Source of the DNA: Boseongicola sp.
Lineage (GTDB): Bacteria; Pseudomonadota; Alphaproteobacteria; Rhodobacterales; Rhodobacteraceae
Direction of reading: 5' to 3'
Assembly: GCA_028824715.1 (NCBI GenBank)
Contig: JAPPCV010000118.1
Coordinates: 1-64,000, forward strand
Length of the DNA stretch: 64,000 bases
The translations under genes and the position numbers were made by a program. Below, piece after piece: positions 53,610 to 63,120 of the stretch. Each line of letters starts with the position of its first letter. Position 1 is the first letter of the stretch. Under the pieces are notes generated by a model. It was not told where the DNA came from, did no database searches, and was given only the letters and a program-made list of their open reading frames with translations.

Positions 53610-53992
53610 TTGGCTGCCTCCGGAGGCTCGATCGGCGGAATCCGTGCAATGCAGTTCTTGCGGAAGTGCTCGGGGCGTTCCCGCCAGGGAACAAGCCCGT
53701 CAGACGTCGCGCGATATCGAGCCACGCCGTCCAGGACCACGTCGGCGCTCGACGGGTCGAGATTGCCGTAGACGTATGTCCATCGCCGCGATCCACCGCG
53801 AAGCGCAATGGAACAGCCGTGGTCGCAATTCGAGAAGCACTCCACGCCGAAGAGGGTGACGCCTTCAGGCAACTCTCCCGCCGCCAGCGCACGATGCAGA
53901 AGCGCTCCCGGGCGTTCCTCGGTGTCAGGCAGCTCCTGTCCCCTGCGGCAGGTGGTGCAGACCAGAAGTTCAACCGGCGCGTAGTCGTTCAC
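53606..53992 (-). CDS. DUF1636 protein (metal-binding, ferredoxin-like)
   Basis: Protein of 128 residues of the DUF1636 family, usually next to cobW in alphaproteobacteria. It has Cys motifs VCTTCRRG and VECFSNCDHGCSIALRGGSR that resemble a thioredoxin-like [2Fe-2S] ferredoxin. The GTG at 53992 follows GGGACCC; the frame is open to 54076 but enters the riboswitch. It is first in the riboswitch-controlled cob operon. Function unproven, probably cobalt handling. Confidence 0.88.
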   Translation of the reverse strand: MNDYAPVELLVCTTCRRGQELPDTEERPGALLHRALAAGELPEGVTLFGVECFSNCDHGCSIALRGGSRRWTYVYGNLDPSSADVVLDGVARYRATSDGLVPWRERPEHFRKNCIARIPPIEPPEAAK

Positions 53993-54077
53993 GGGTCCCT
54001 CATCCCTGCTTCGGAAAGGGGAGGAAACGAGAGCGCCGCACTGGCAGCCCCGCCCCGGAATCCCCCGTCCGGTCACG

Positions 54078-54258
54078 TCCAGTCGGCTGGCAGGTCTCCC
54101 GGCTTGCGGATGATTGCGGGTGATCCGGCCTTCCCAGCCTCACGGGCCAGTGGCACGATGGATCCCCTCTCCGGCTACGGTCGCGGGGGCGGCTGCATTG
54201 AGGTCAATGACCCTTTCGCATTCCCTTTTCACCTGCCTGAACGGGCAGGCACCAGCAC
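54078..54258 (-). promoter_or_regulatory. Cobalamin riboswitch upstream of DUF1636-cobW-cobN
   Basis: The minus strand shows the aptamer almost ideally: GGTGCCTGCCCG with GGCAGGTGAAAAGGGAATGC, GCAGCCGCCCCCGCGACCGT, the B12 box GCCACTGGCCCGTGAGGC then TGGGAAGGCCGG, and the closing AAGCCGGGAGACCTGCCAGC. About 85 bases to the DUF1636 start leave space for an expression platform. Binding of cobalamin should turn off the biosynthetic operon. Confidence 0.95.
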
Positions 54259-54589
54259 TTGGCGACACTTCGACGAAACCAGACGCCAAGTCAAGCAGGT
54301 GTCCGCGTTCACCAAGGCTTCGGAATCCCGCTCCTGAAGCGCGGCGGTCTGTCCCGCACACGTCTCGAAGCCCGAAGACCATGGGTCAGGCACGAAGACC
54401 GAACCCGTCATGCTGACGGCTGTGCTGGTGGCGCGCCTCCAGTCGCAATATCTCTGCCCTTGCGGGCAAGCCTTGCCAGGCGGCCCGAACGGTCGGTTTC
54501 CTGCATGGATTCAGGCGCAGGTCCTGGCAAGGAATCGCGGTCAGCCGCTTGCGCGACATGCGTTGGCGGGTGCGTCTCAAGAGACATGG

Positions 54590-54997
54590 TCACCCAAGCT
54601 CATTCACCGCAATCGCAAGTGGATGACCGGCAAGATGCCTGTCCACGGTAAGCAGCCTGAGGCCTTCCACCTGCGCCTGGACCATTAGCAGTTCGTCGAA
54701 CGGGTCCTTGTGATCCAGCGGAACCGCAAGTTCGCAGGCGGCATGGCGCATGGTCATTGGCAGGAACGTCATGTCCTGGTCTTCCAGGGCGGCGACGACA
54801 TCTTCGGGAGTGAAGCGGCTCTTGCGTTCACCCGACCGGTGGCGGGCATTGTGCTTGAGACGCATTTCCCAGATGGAGACGGCGCTGACGTGAAAATCGG
54901 TTCCACGTGCTGCCAGCGCCCGGCGTTCAGTGTCCCGGAACTTGCCCGGCCTGTCCATGAAGTCGAACAGGTATGAGGTATCGAGCAGAACGCGCAT
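54590..54997 (-). CDS. PIN-domain toxin (VapC-like)
   Basis: PIN nuclease of 135 residues. The acidic active site is RVLLDTSYLFDFM (first Asp), VSAVSIWEMRLK (Glu), KDPFDELLMVQAQ (Asp-x-x-Asp/Glu) and LLTVDRHL (last Asp). Such toxins cleave tRNA or rRNA. It follows its antitoxin gene by 11 bases on the same strand. Confidence 0.9.
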   Translation of the reverse strand: MRVLLDTSYLFDFMDRPGKFRDTERRALAARGTDFHVSAVSIWEMRLKHNARHRSGERKSRFTPEDVVAALEDQDMTFLPMTMRHAACELAVPLDHKDPFDELLMVQAQVEGLRLLTVDRHLAGHPLAIAVNELG

Positions 54998-55008
54998 TGC
55001 CGGTCGGG

Positions 55009-55269
55009 CTACCCTTCATCGAGTCCAAGCACCTTGCGGCTGAAGGCTGGATCGTCAAACCCCTCCGGCCAGCCTTCTCCATCGCCTTCGATCCCGAGAC
55101 GCCGGCGCGCGGTCTCCAGCTTGTCGAAGTCGATTCCGCCCCGCCGGTCGCAACGCACGAGCTCGGCCGTTGGCCGTCCGTGCCTCGTGATGATCACGCG
55201 TTCGCCCCGCCGAGCGGCGGCAACCATTTCGGAGAGGCGCGCCTTCGCCTCGCGGATGGGAAATTCCAT
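55009..55269 (-). CDS. Phd/YefM-type antitoxin
   Basis: Antitoxin of 86 residues: FPIREAKARLSEMVAAARRG, then VIITRHGRPTAELVRCD, the classic Phd fold DNA-binding half, with a C-terminal toxin-binding tail rich in acidic and Trp residues (GDGEGWPEGFDDPAFSRKVL). It precedes the PIN toxin and should autoregulate the pair. Confidence 0.9.
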   Translation of the reverse strand: MEFPIREAKARLSEMVAAARRGERVIITRHGRPTAELVRCDRRGGIDFDKLETARRRLGIEGDGEGWPEGFDDPAFSRKVLGLDEG

Positions 55270-56000
55270 GTCAGATCACTTCCGGCCGGGTGTCCCTTTC
55301 ACCAGTATGCCGCGATTGACATTGCCAATCAAGACCAATGTGTGACTACAATGTCCGCGCGCCGTCTTGCATCGAAACCTGCCAAGTCTTTCGGCTCGCC
55401 GCCGAATCGGACCGGACGCCAACCGCTGGCGAGTCGCGGTGGCGGGCAATCGACGCGTTTTCGGCCAGGCGCAGGCAGCAGCGCGCGAACGCATGGTCGA
55501 GACCGGGTCGGCTGCCAGCAATCGCCCATCATGCGAATACGGAAATGTACGCCTCTCCGAGGCGTGGTGCTTCGGGTGGCGCTTCCGATGGCAGCATCCT
55601 TCGGCGTCATCGCTTCGCCATCCCGGGCGCGTGTTGGCGTCAGCGGCAAGTCCGGCATTCACCGCAATCCAGATCGCAACTGTTTTGGCTTTCTGTTTCC
55701 GGAACTCCCGGCTGCGGAACCGACTGCATTGCCGCACGGGCATTGCAGCCTCGCTTGCAGGACGGACCCGTGGCGATCGCCAGAGCCGTACGCGAACTTG
55801 CGTGCATGGTCTGCACGCTGGTCTCGTGAGAGCGATGAATGCGTTGAACGCGGGATTGTGGCCTGCGGGCGGTGGCGGGCGGAAGGGGCCGTCTCGAACC
55901 ACGGGCGACGGTCGAAGCAGATTGGACACCAGCTGGTCAGGATGGTCGAATACCCGGATCCGGAAAACTGCTCGGAGTCAACGGCGCAGGGATGACTTCG
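55270..56000. other. Noncoding stretch between antitoxin and halogenase
   Basis: About 730 bases. The open frames on both strands are long by chance but arginine-, proline- and cysteine-rich with no protein-like periodicity. No repeat, RNA gene or recognisable gene fragment was found. It should contain the promoter of the toxin-antitoxin pair near its left end. Confidence 0.45.
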
Positions 56001-57287
56001 TCATGGAGAATCCTGGCAGCCGAGGCCTTGGGACACTTGGGCGTAACTTGTTAGCGGAACGCCGCACATCCTGTTCCAGTCCGCCTTGTCGATGACCGGT
56101 TGGGTCATCAGGTTGATCATTCCGTCGAATCGGTGGAGCGCGTCGCAATCTGCCACGCTGGGGTCTGCCGCCTTGCGATGTTCCGGCCATGCGTTGTCAC
56201 GGGCGTAGCGCCAGAATTCGGTGTCATGCCTGGAGCCGCACGAATAGTGCCACCCGACGAACAGGCCGTAACTCAGCATGTTCCTGACTAGAAACCGATT
56301 GACCACAGGTGCATCACGTTCGAGGTGCTCTATCGACCGGTTGAGGCGCATCTTGAGAACCATCCCGATCTGCAGCTGGGCGGACACGATCGCCGTTGCC
56401 TCGAGGGGTTCCATGAACGCAGCGGCGTTGCCGATGCGGGCCACCGCCCCGTCGTAGAGCTGCCGGTGGACAAAGTTGGGAAACGAAATGACGGCGCGCT
56501 CTTCGAATTCCGGCACGCCATCGGTTTCGAGAAACGTGTCGAAATCCGTCTCGACTTCGTCAAGGCTCGACACATTCTTGTTGAAGATATACCCATAAGA
56601 TGTATGAATCGTAAGTGGAATCACGAAAATCCAGCCATGCGGACGCGCAACGGCGCGGGTATACGTGTGTTCAAGAACCGGCCCGATTCCAACTTCCTTG
56701 ATGACTGCCGGGCAGCGGCGGATGACGGCCGTGTTGGTTGGAATGAAGGAAATGTCGATGTGCTGCCCGGAATGAAGCTCTTCCGGAAACCCTCGGGCGT
56801 CGAACACCAGGTCGTAGAGTTCGGATGACCGGCCTTCAAACCCTACTCGGGCACCGCCTTCCACTCTCGTGATCGAGCTCACTTTCGCATCGATGTGGCG
56901 GGCGCTCGTGGTCTCGTGAAGCAAATCGGCCAAGAGGTCCGCGGACAGATGATAGCCGTAGGATACCTGCTGCGGCGTGAAGTAGTGGGTGAAGTTTCGG
57001 TCACGCCGGCCCCACCCCTCGAACGCGACGCCATACTTCCGCGTTCCCTTCAGGCGTTGCTGCACGGCTTGATGGGACATGTCCGTCAATTGCTGCAGTT
57101 CCTCGACCAGGCTCGGCCAGCTGCCTTCACCCACGCCGATGACCGGTATGCGCGAATCGTAAATGTGGTGCAATTCGAGTTCGCTGTCGGGGTGCAAGCG
57201 CGCGACGCTGGCGGCTGCCATCGACCCGGCGGTTCCTCTCCCGATGACCGCTATCCTTCTCAGGAATCTGGTGCCCGGCTGTATCAT
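56001..57287 (-). CDS. Flavin-dependent halogenase (tryptophan halogenase family)
   Basis: Protein of 428 residues. The FAD site is VIGRGTAGSMAAASV (16-21 GxGxxG), GVGEGSWPSL, a Lys84 in GTRKYGVAFEGW at the position of the catalytic Lys that carries the chloramine, the motif HGWIFVIPL (usual WxWxIP, with Phe at the second Trp), and FMEPLEATAI with the conserved Glu296. It is shorter than typical tryptophan halogenases (about 510-540). No biosynthetic cluster or flavin reductase is adjacent. Halogenation of an unknown free substrate is likely; a non-halogenating flavin monooxygenase cannot be excluded. ATG at 57287 fits the family start. Confidence 0.85.
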   Translation of the reverse strand: MIQPGTRFLRRIAVIGRGTAGSMAAASVARLHPDSELELHHIYDSRIPVIGVGEGSWPSLVEELQQLTDMSHQAVQQRLKGTRKYGVAFEGWGRRDRNFTHYFTPQQVSYGYHLSADLLADLLHETTSARHIDAKVSSITRVEGGARVGFEGRSSELYDLVFDARGFPEELHSGQHIDISFIPTNTAVIRRCPAVIKEVGIGPVLEHTYTRAVARPHGWIFVIPLTIHTSYGYIFNKNVSSLDEVETDFDTFLETDGVPEFEERAVISFPNFVHRQLYDGAVARIGNAAAFMEPLEATAIVSAQLQIGMVLKMRLNRSIEHLERDAPVVNRFLVRNMLSYGLFVGWHYSCGSRHDTEFWRYARDNAWPEHRKAADPSVADCDALHRFDGMINLMTQPVIDKADWNRMCGVPLTSYAQVSQGLGCQDSP

Positions 57288-57908
57288 CCCGTCTGTCCTT
57301 CGCCGATGGCGATCGGCGTCCCTTGCCAGAAATATCCTTTCACAAACCGCAGGCACTTGCGAGAGACCGCTGCCAATCGTGGACTCTGGCGCTGGTACCG
57401 TCATGTCCGATCAGATGGAATCAGTGCAGGCCATTTTCGAGATGTCGCGAAGCATTGTTCCGTCGCGACCCCTATGATGCCTTGGTTTCGAGGATTAGAG
57501 GTCATTCACGGCACTACACCCGTTGGTGCCGGATCGGGCATCAGGACCACGCGCTCGGCGCGGCTGCCTTCGGCAATTGCGTGTTCCTGAACAAGCGCGG
57601 GCGCGACCCGCGCGAACCGCCGGCTTCCATCAGGGTTCTCGGAACAGGAACCTGGATGGAACCGATGGGCCCAGTCCAACGCCTCGCGACTTCGCCGGCA
57701 TCGCGGCCAATTCGCTCGGCCGGAGCGATGCGTGCGTCTGGACCGCATGCCTGTTCGCCTCAGTGAATTCGATCGGCATGAGCGCCGGTTCGGCGACGCG
57801 TGACGACACCGCCCGCCGCTGGATTGCCATGGATGACTGTCCGCTTGACTGCGGCACCTGACCGCTGGGAACGTGTCCCGGGTGCGGCTTAGTGACCGCC
57901 CGCCCGGT
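57288..57908. other. Noncoding stretch between halogenase and second PIN toxin
   Basis: About 620 bases without a supported gene. It should hold the halogenase promoter near its left edge. Frames on both strands look random. Confidence 0.45.
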
Positions 57909-58295
57909 TCAGGGTTTCGTCACCCTGACGGCATCGCCTTTTGCCGCCTCGATGAACCTGCGGCCGAATGTCAGCATCTCTTCGCAGTTCACGGCAGCGC
58001 CGAGGTGCAACGCATCGGCGAAGTCCATGCCGTTTCTCGTGCGGGAAATCGCCCCGGCCAGCAAAGCCGGGCTCTCGACCGACACGCCTGGCAGTCCGGC
58101 GAAGGCAAGCAGCGCGTCGGCAACGTCTTGGGAGGAAAAGCCGTAGACGCTACACAGCACCCACTCTGTTTCCAGCAGAACGGTCGTGCCTACGAAAACA
58201 TTGCCGGCGTCGACGACTGCGCGCGCCTTGGCAGCCTGCCCGGGGTCGTCGCGTGTCAGGTACCGAACGACGACATTGGCGTCAATTGCCCGCAT
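57909..58295 (-). CDS. PIN-domain toxin (VapC-like), second copy
   Basis: PIN nuclease of 128 residues: MRAIDANVVVRYLTRDD (first Asp), VLLETEWVLCSVYGF (Glu), GMDFADALHLGAA (Asp pair) and LTFGRRF. The start at 58295 overlaps the antitoxin gene by 14 bases; an upstream ATG at 58361 lies inside the antitoxin. It is not similar enough to the PIN protein at 54590 to be a recent duplicate. Confidence 0.9.
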   Translation of the reverse strand: MRAIDANVVVRYLTRDDPGQAAKARAVVDAGNVFVGTTVLLETEWVLCSVYGFSSQDVADALLAFAGLPGVSVESPALLAGAISRTRNGMDFADALHLGAAVNCEEMLTFGRRFIEAAKGDAVRVTKP

Positions 58296-58557
58296 GACGC
58301 CGCCGCGCCTCCGCCATGATTCCCGCTTCCATTTCGGCAAGCGTCCTGGGCGTTCCGGCACGTGCCAGGATGCCGAAGACGTCCGCCGGTTGCGTCGAGG
58401 CGATCACGGGCAGAGGCTTGAGCAGCACGCCGTCCCCCATGTCTTCGACGGCGAGGCGCGTTCCCGCCTCCCAGCGCCGGGACTGGCGGATGACCTTGGG
58501 CAGGACGACCTGGCCCTTGGCAGAAACGGTAGTGGTGAGTCTTTGGGCCTCGGACAT
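58282..58557 (-). CDS. AbrB-type antitoxin
   Basis: Antitoxin of 91 residues with an N-terminal swapped-hairpin AbrB/SpoVT domain (TTTVSAKGQVVLPKVIRQ, RWEAGTRLAVEDMGDGVLLK) and a C-terminal toxin-neutralising part (VFGILARAGTPRTLAEMEAG). It overlaps the PIN toxin gene and should repress the pair. ATG at 58557 has GGAG upstream. Confidence 0.9.
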   Translation of the reverse strand: MSEAQRLTTTVSAKGQVVLPKVIRQSRRWEAGTRLAVEDMGDGVLLKPLPVIASTQPADVFGILARAGTPRTLAEMEAGIMAEARRRHAGN

Positions 58558-59653
58558 CGTGAACTCCTTCAGGCGGCCAGTCAGTAAGACAAAAGTAAGA
58601 TACAGCTGCCGCCAAGCCAGATCAAGGACGTTCTTGCAAGTGGCATTCTGGCCCAATCCAGTGTTGGAACAAAATGGGGCCGCGGCATCCGTGCAGGATT
58701 CACCGGATCGCGGTCGCGGACTTTCCGGAAACCGGAGTCTACCCCCCCCCCATTCCGCCCGAGACAAAATTCGCTGCACCGCATCGATGGAACGGATGCG
58801 CATGTCGGTGCATTCGGCACGAAGCGGGGGCAATGGAGGATTGGCGCGGCTCCTTGCCTTTCCGGCCCTCGCCGTCGGAACGCGCCATGGCTCCGCCTTC
58901 CCGAATCGGCAACTGCCGGAGCCCGCGTGGGCAGCAGAATCGCGGTGCGCGACGCAGTATACGACGAAACGCGGAGAACGGTAGGACCAAAATTTATCGA
59001 AACGACATAAAAGATCGGGCAATCACACGAACATTTTACGCACTTTGCCCCCCATTGCGGCTAGGAAGAAACGTGTGAGGCAGAGTGCCGCGGGCTGGCG
59101 GCCGGTTCTCCAGTTTCCGGTTGACGTCCCGCGCGGGCAGGGCTTGCCGGGCGTTGGCGGCGTCGTCGTGTCTTGTGGCCAGGGCTGCGCGGCGCCGCCA
59201 CTTGGCTTGCAGTTGAGCGAGGTTCATGTGCCTGGAGACATCTTCGACACCGAACTGCGATCCCGGGCGAATCCAGGCCCGACATCGTCCTCGGCCGCTG
59301 CCGGCGCGCATCGCGACGGTCGGCAATCGCCGAACCGTCCTCGCACCCACATCCGGTCGCGGGGACTCCATGCACGGGGATTGCCTCGAAAATCGGCGGA
59401 GTTTTGCCCACATGCTTGACCGAATCCATGCATGCCTGATCGTGGAAAAAGTCACGATTCCGGTACAGTCCGGCATGATCCTCGAGCGAATGCGTGGGAC
59501 ACGGGACGGCCTTGGCATCCGGGAGGGCAGCCATTGCGGTCGCACGACGAATCGAGCATGGTGTCACGAATTGAATTGGCACATTGGGTGCATAGGGCAT
59601 CCATGCAAATGATACTCGGATCACCAGGTCAGACAATTGAGAAAGGGGATTCC
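58558..59653. other. 1.1-kb noncoding region before envelope operon
   Basis: No supported gene on either strand. It includes a run of 10 C (58742-58751) and an AT-richer patch around 58985-59045 that may hold a promoter. The DUF1302 promoter should lie close to its right end, where AAAGGGG precedes the ATG. Confidence 0.45.
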
Positions 59654-61711
59654 ATGTTCTTTCAAGCTGGTCGAGATTACATCACCCGGCTCCCACACCG
59701 AATGAATTTCAAGAACTTGCGCTCGATTGGCAGACTGTCCACCCAGGCGGCATTCATTGTTCTCGGCACGTTGATGGTCGGCATGTCGGCGCATGCCCAA
59801 GGAATTCCGGGCGGGGATGTTTCCGCGACCGCGAACTTCACGCTGAACCATGGCCTGATCTTTCGTGCCACCGAGCGCGACGACACCCTGGCTTCTGCCA
59901 ATTCCGACGACGGCAACATGAACTATGGCCGGGGCCTGGTCAGCAACACGTCCAGCCTCACGGCGGAATTCGAGCTCACGGGAGACAACCTGGGCTTGTT
60001 CGTCCGCATGATCGGCTTCGTGGACTTCGAGACGCTGAACGGAGTGCGGGAAAAGACTCCGCTGTCGGACGCGGCCAAGGACGTTGCCGGCCGGGACTTC
60101 CGGATACTAGACCTCTATGCATCCGGCGCATTCGACCCTGGCGGCGTTCCCCTCGACTTGCGGGTCGGCAACCAGGTCCTGAACTGGGGAGAGAGCACGT
60201 TCATCCCGAACGGAATCAACGTGATCAACCCAATCGACGTGAACCGGCTCCGCACGCCGGGATCGGAGTTGCGCGATGCACTGGTTCCCGTGCCCATGGT
60301 GTATGCAGCGGTCGAGCCGGTTCCCAATCTCTCGGTGGAGGGCTTCTACCAGTTCGGCTGGGAGAAGACGGAGATCGATCCGGTCGGCACGTATTTCTCG
60401 TCGAATGACTACGTCGGCGCGGGTGGGCGGCACGCCCTTCTAGTGGACCCGCGGTACGCGGAACTTTCGAATAATGTTGGGGCCGTACCGGGGCTGGAGG
60501 AGGCCATAAACGCGGATCTCGCCAGTCTGGGATTGCAGTACAGCGCAGATGACCCCTTCCCCGAAATCGTTCGCACCAATGATCGGGAACCCCCGGATGA
60601 CGGCCAGTACGGCGTGGCGCTGCGCTACCTGTCCCCGGAATTTAACGATACCGAGTTCGGCTTCTTCTTTGTCAACGCGCACAGCCGTTTGCCGCTGGTG
60701 ACCGGCCAGGTGCCGAATATGGGAGAACTTCTCCAAAGTTTGGGCGTCGCTCAGCGTGTCCAAGGGGCTTTGCTTGGGGCAGGTCTTCCCACCAATACGA
60801 CGGGACATCTAGCAACCCTGCGAGCCAGCCAGGAAATTGCCAAATCGCTTCCGCCGAATGTGGATCCAACATCACCGCAAGGCCAAGAGTTCATAAGGCA
60901 AGTACTTGAATCACAGCGAGGTGAAGAAATCGTTGCGGAAGTACTTCAGTCTCAGCAGTTCCAAGACGGCACGGCTCCGCTAATCGGAGGCCTTGCCGGC
61001 TTCCACGCCGTCGACAGCTACGCCAAGGCAGCCAGCTACTTCGTGGAGTACCCGGAAGATCTCAAGACCGTAGGCGTGAGCTTCAACACCGTGCTCGGCT
61101 CCAGCGGCTGGGCTCTCCAAGGCGAATACTCCTTCCATCCGGACCTGCCTCTGCAAAGGGAGGAAAACTCCCTGTTTGCGGAGGCGCTGGCACCGATCAC
61201 ATGTCGGCTCACAAGAACCACATGCAGTGGGGACGGCGTCATCGGCAATGTACTGAACGGCCACGAGAAGCGGGACGTGAGCCAGGCGCAGGTCACGGCG
61301 ACCCAGGTATTCGGATCGGTACTTGGCTCGGACTCCACCGGTTTCATCGCCGAGGCTGCGACCATGATGGTCCACGACATGCCGGACACCCCACTCGACA
61401 CAGCCGGTACGCGCGGCGACATTGCAGACGCGACGTCCTGGGGTTACCGGGGCGCGGTCTGGCTCGACTACCACAACGCCATTGGCGCGGCCAGGCTCAC
61501 CCCCTATCTCCAGTTCCAGCATGACGTCTCCGGGTCAAGCCCGGCCCCGTTTGGCCCGTTCGTAGGCGGACGCAAAGTCCTGACACTTGGGGTCGGGGCG
61601 AACTACCTGGAACGCATGAGCGCGAATCTCTCTTACACGATGCATTCCGGACATCACAACGCATTGGAGGACAGGGACTTTGTATCGCTTTCGTTCAACT
61701 ACTCGTTCTAA
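59654..61711 (+). CDS. DUF1302 outer-membrane protein
   Basis: Protein of 685 residues, probably an outer-membrane beta-barrel. A signal peptide (SIGRLSTQAAFIVLGTLMVG, cleavage after AHA) is followed by alternating beta strands and a C-terminal Phe (DFVSLSFNYSF), typical of barrel proteins. LRVGNQVLNWGESTFIPNGI, VINPIDVNRLRTPGSELRD and VPMVYAAVEPVPNLSVEGFY are the DUF1302 hallmarks. The ATG at 59654 has AAAGGGG before it; ATG at 59702 gives a shorter signal. DUF1302 proteins co-occur with DUF1329, YCF48-like and RND/MMPL proteins and are linked to hydrophobic substrate passage. Confidence 0.88.
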   Translation: MFFQAGRDYITRLPHRMNFKNLRSIGRLSTQAAFIVLGTLMVGMSAHAQGIPGGDVSATANFTLNHGLIFRATERDDTLASANSDDGNMNYGRGLVSNTSSLTAEFELTGDNLGLFVRMIGFVDFETLNGVREKTPLSDAAKDVAGRDFRILDLYASGAFDPGGVPLDLRVGNQVLNWGESTFIPNGINVINPIDVNRLRTPGSELRDALVPVPMVYAAVEPVPNLSVEGFYQFGWEKTEIDPVGTYFSSNDYVGAGGRHALLVDPRYAELSNNVGAVPGLEEAINADLASLGLQYSADDPFPEIVRTNDREPPDDGQYGVALRYLSPEFNDTEFGFFFVNAHSRLPLVTGQVPNMGELLQSLGVAQRVQGALLGAGLPTNTTGHLATLRASQEIAKSLPPNVDPTSPQGQEFIRQVLESQRGEEIVAEVLQSQQFQDGTAPLIGGLAGFHAVDSYAKAASYFVEYPEDLKTVGVSFNTVLGSSGWALQGEYSFHPDLPLQREENSLFAEALAPITCRLTRTTCSGDGVIGNVLNGHEKRDVSQAQVTATQVFGSVLGSDSTGFIAEAATMMVHDMPDTPLDTAGTRGDIADATSWGYRGAVWLDYHNAIGAARLTPYLQFQHDVSGSSPAPFGPFVGGRKVLTLGVGANYLERMSANLSYTMHSGHHNALEDRDFVSLSFNYSF

Positions 61712-61730
61712 GCTCGCAGGGGAGGGAGAC

Positions 61731-63092
61731 ATGAAAAAATCCGTGTTGAGGGCAGGTGCCACGCTGGCACTTTCACTCGCGTGGGCGCTGCCGGCGGCGG
61801 CGGAACTTCCCGCGAGCCAGATCGCGAGACTCGGAGCAGACCTGACACCGCTCGGTGGAGAACGCGCGGGCAACGCATCAGGCACGATACCTGCCTGGAA
61901 CGGCGGCATCACCAGGCCACCGAGGGGTTACAGGCGTGGCGAGCACCATCGTGACCCGTTCGCAGGCGACCGGCCGCTCTTCGTCATTGACGGCTCGAAC
62001 ATCGATGCCCACCGAAGTCGCCTCTCGGCAGGCCACCAGCGGATGCTCGAACTCTACCCGAGCTTCAACATGAGGGTCTATCCAACCCGTCGAAGCGCCT
62101 CCGCACCACAGCGCATCTACGATGCGACGAGACGCGTGGCCGCAACTGCGCATCTCGAGGACAACGGCAACGGCGTTGGCGGGGCCGTGATCGGCATCCC
62201 CTTCCCCATTCCCTCGAACGGTCTTGAGGCTATCTGGAACCACCTCTTGCGCTATCGTGGCGAGACCGTCAGCTGCATGATGGGACAGGCGGCCGTCACC
62301 GCTGGCGGCGACTACACGATCGTCCAGTTCCAGGTCGAGGCCGAACTGCGCTATTCGCTTCCAAGGATGACCGAAGCGGCGCTCGACAACACGATGATGT
62401 ACTTCAAGCAGAAGGTGCTCGCGCCGACGCGGCTTGCGGGCGACATCCTCCTGGTTCACGAAACCATGAACCAGGTGCGGGAACCACGCCGGGCATGGAC
62501 CTACAATCCGGGCCAGCGGCGCGTCCGGCGTGCACCCAACGTTGCCTATGACAATCCCGGCACCACGACCGACGGCCTGCGCACCGCAGATCAGTTCGAC
62601 ATGTTCAATGGCGCGGTTGACCGCTACAACTGGCGGTTGGTCGGCAAGCGGGAGCTGTACGTGCCGTACAACTCGTATCAATTGCACAGCGACGAACTCT
62701 CCTTTTCGGACATCCTGACTCCCCGGCACGTCAATCCTGATCACCTTCGTTATGAACTGCATCGTGTTTGGGTGGTCGAGGCAACACTCGCCAGCGGTGC
62801 CCGACACATCTACAAGCGGCGCACCTTCTACATTGACGAAGATTCCTGGCAGATTCTGGTGGCGGACATGTACGACACGCGTGACCGCCTGTGGCGGGTC
62901 TCGGAAGGACACGTGATCAATTACTACGAGAACCCGCTGATCTGGCCCACGCTCGAGTTGCACTACGATCTGCAAGCAAGGCGATATCTCGCCCTGGGCC
63001 TCGATAACGAATTCCCGATGTGCACCATGGATGCCAGGATCAGGTCGAGGGACTTCACCGTGTCGGCGCTGAGGCGCGAAGGCCGCAGGTAG
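61731..63092 (+). CDS. DUF1329 periplasmic / outer-membrane lipocalin-like protein
   Basis: Protein of 453 residues with a signal peptide (LRAGATLALSLAWALPAAAE, cleavage after AAA). It shows LGADLTPLGGERAGNASGTI, PAWNGGI, FPIPSNGLEAIWNHLLRYRG, YNPGQRRVRRAPNVAYDNPG and RRTFYIDEDSWQILVADMYD, all DUF1329 signatures of the LolA-LolB-like fold. It follows DUF1302 by 19 bases with GGAGGGAG before the ATG, so both are made as a pair. Confidence 0.9.
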   Translation: MKKSVLRAGATLALSLAWALPAAAELPASQIARLGADLTPLGGERAGNASGTIPAWNGGITRPPRGYRRGEHHRDPFAGDRPLFVIDGSNIDAHRSRLSAGHQRMLELYPSFNMRVYPTRRSASAPQRIYDATRRVAATAHLEDNGNGVGGAVIGIPFPIPSNGLEAIWNHLLRYRGETVSCMMGQAAVTAGGDYTIVQFQVEAELRYSLPRMTEAALDNTMMYFKQKVLAPTRLAGDILLVHETMNQVREPRRAWTYNPGQRRVRRAPNVAYDNPGTTTDGLRTADQFDMFNGAVDRYNWRLVGKRELYVPYNSYQLHSDELSFSDILTPRHVNPDHLRYELHRVWVVEATLASGARHIYKRRTFYIDEDSWQILVADMYDTRDRLWRVSEGHVINYYENPLIWPTLELHYDLQARRYLALGLDNEFPMCTMDARIRSRDFTVSALRREGRR

Positions 63093-63120
63093 ATACAGCA
63101 CGGCATCAGAAAGTGTCGTA

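Noticed and set aside
54973-55995. 340-residue plus-strand open frame over the antitoxin and the gap
   Set aside because: Antisense to the Phd antitoxin and random-looking beyond it; no start signal or domain.
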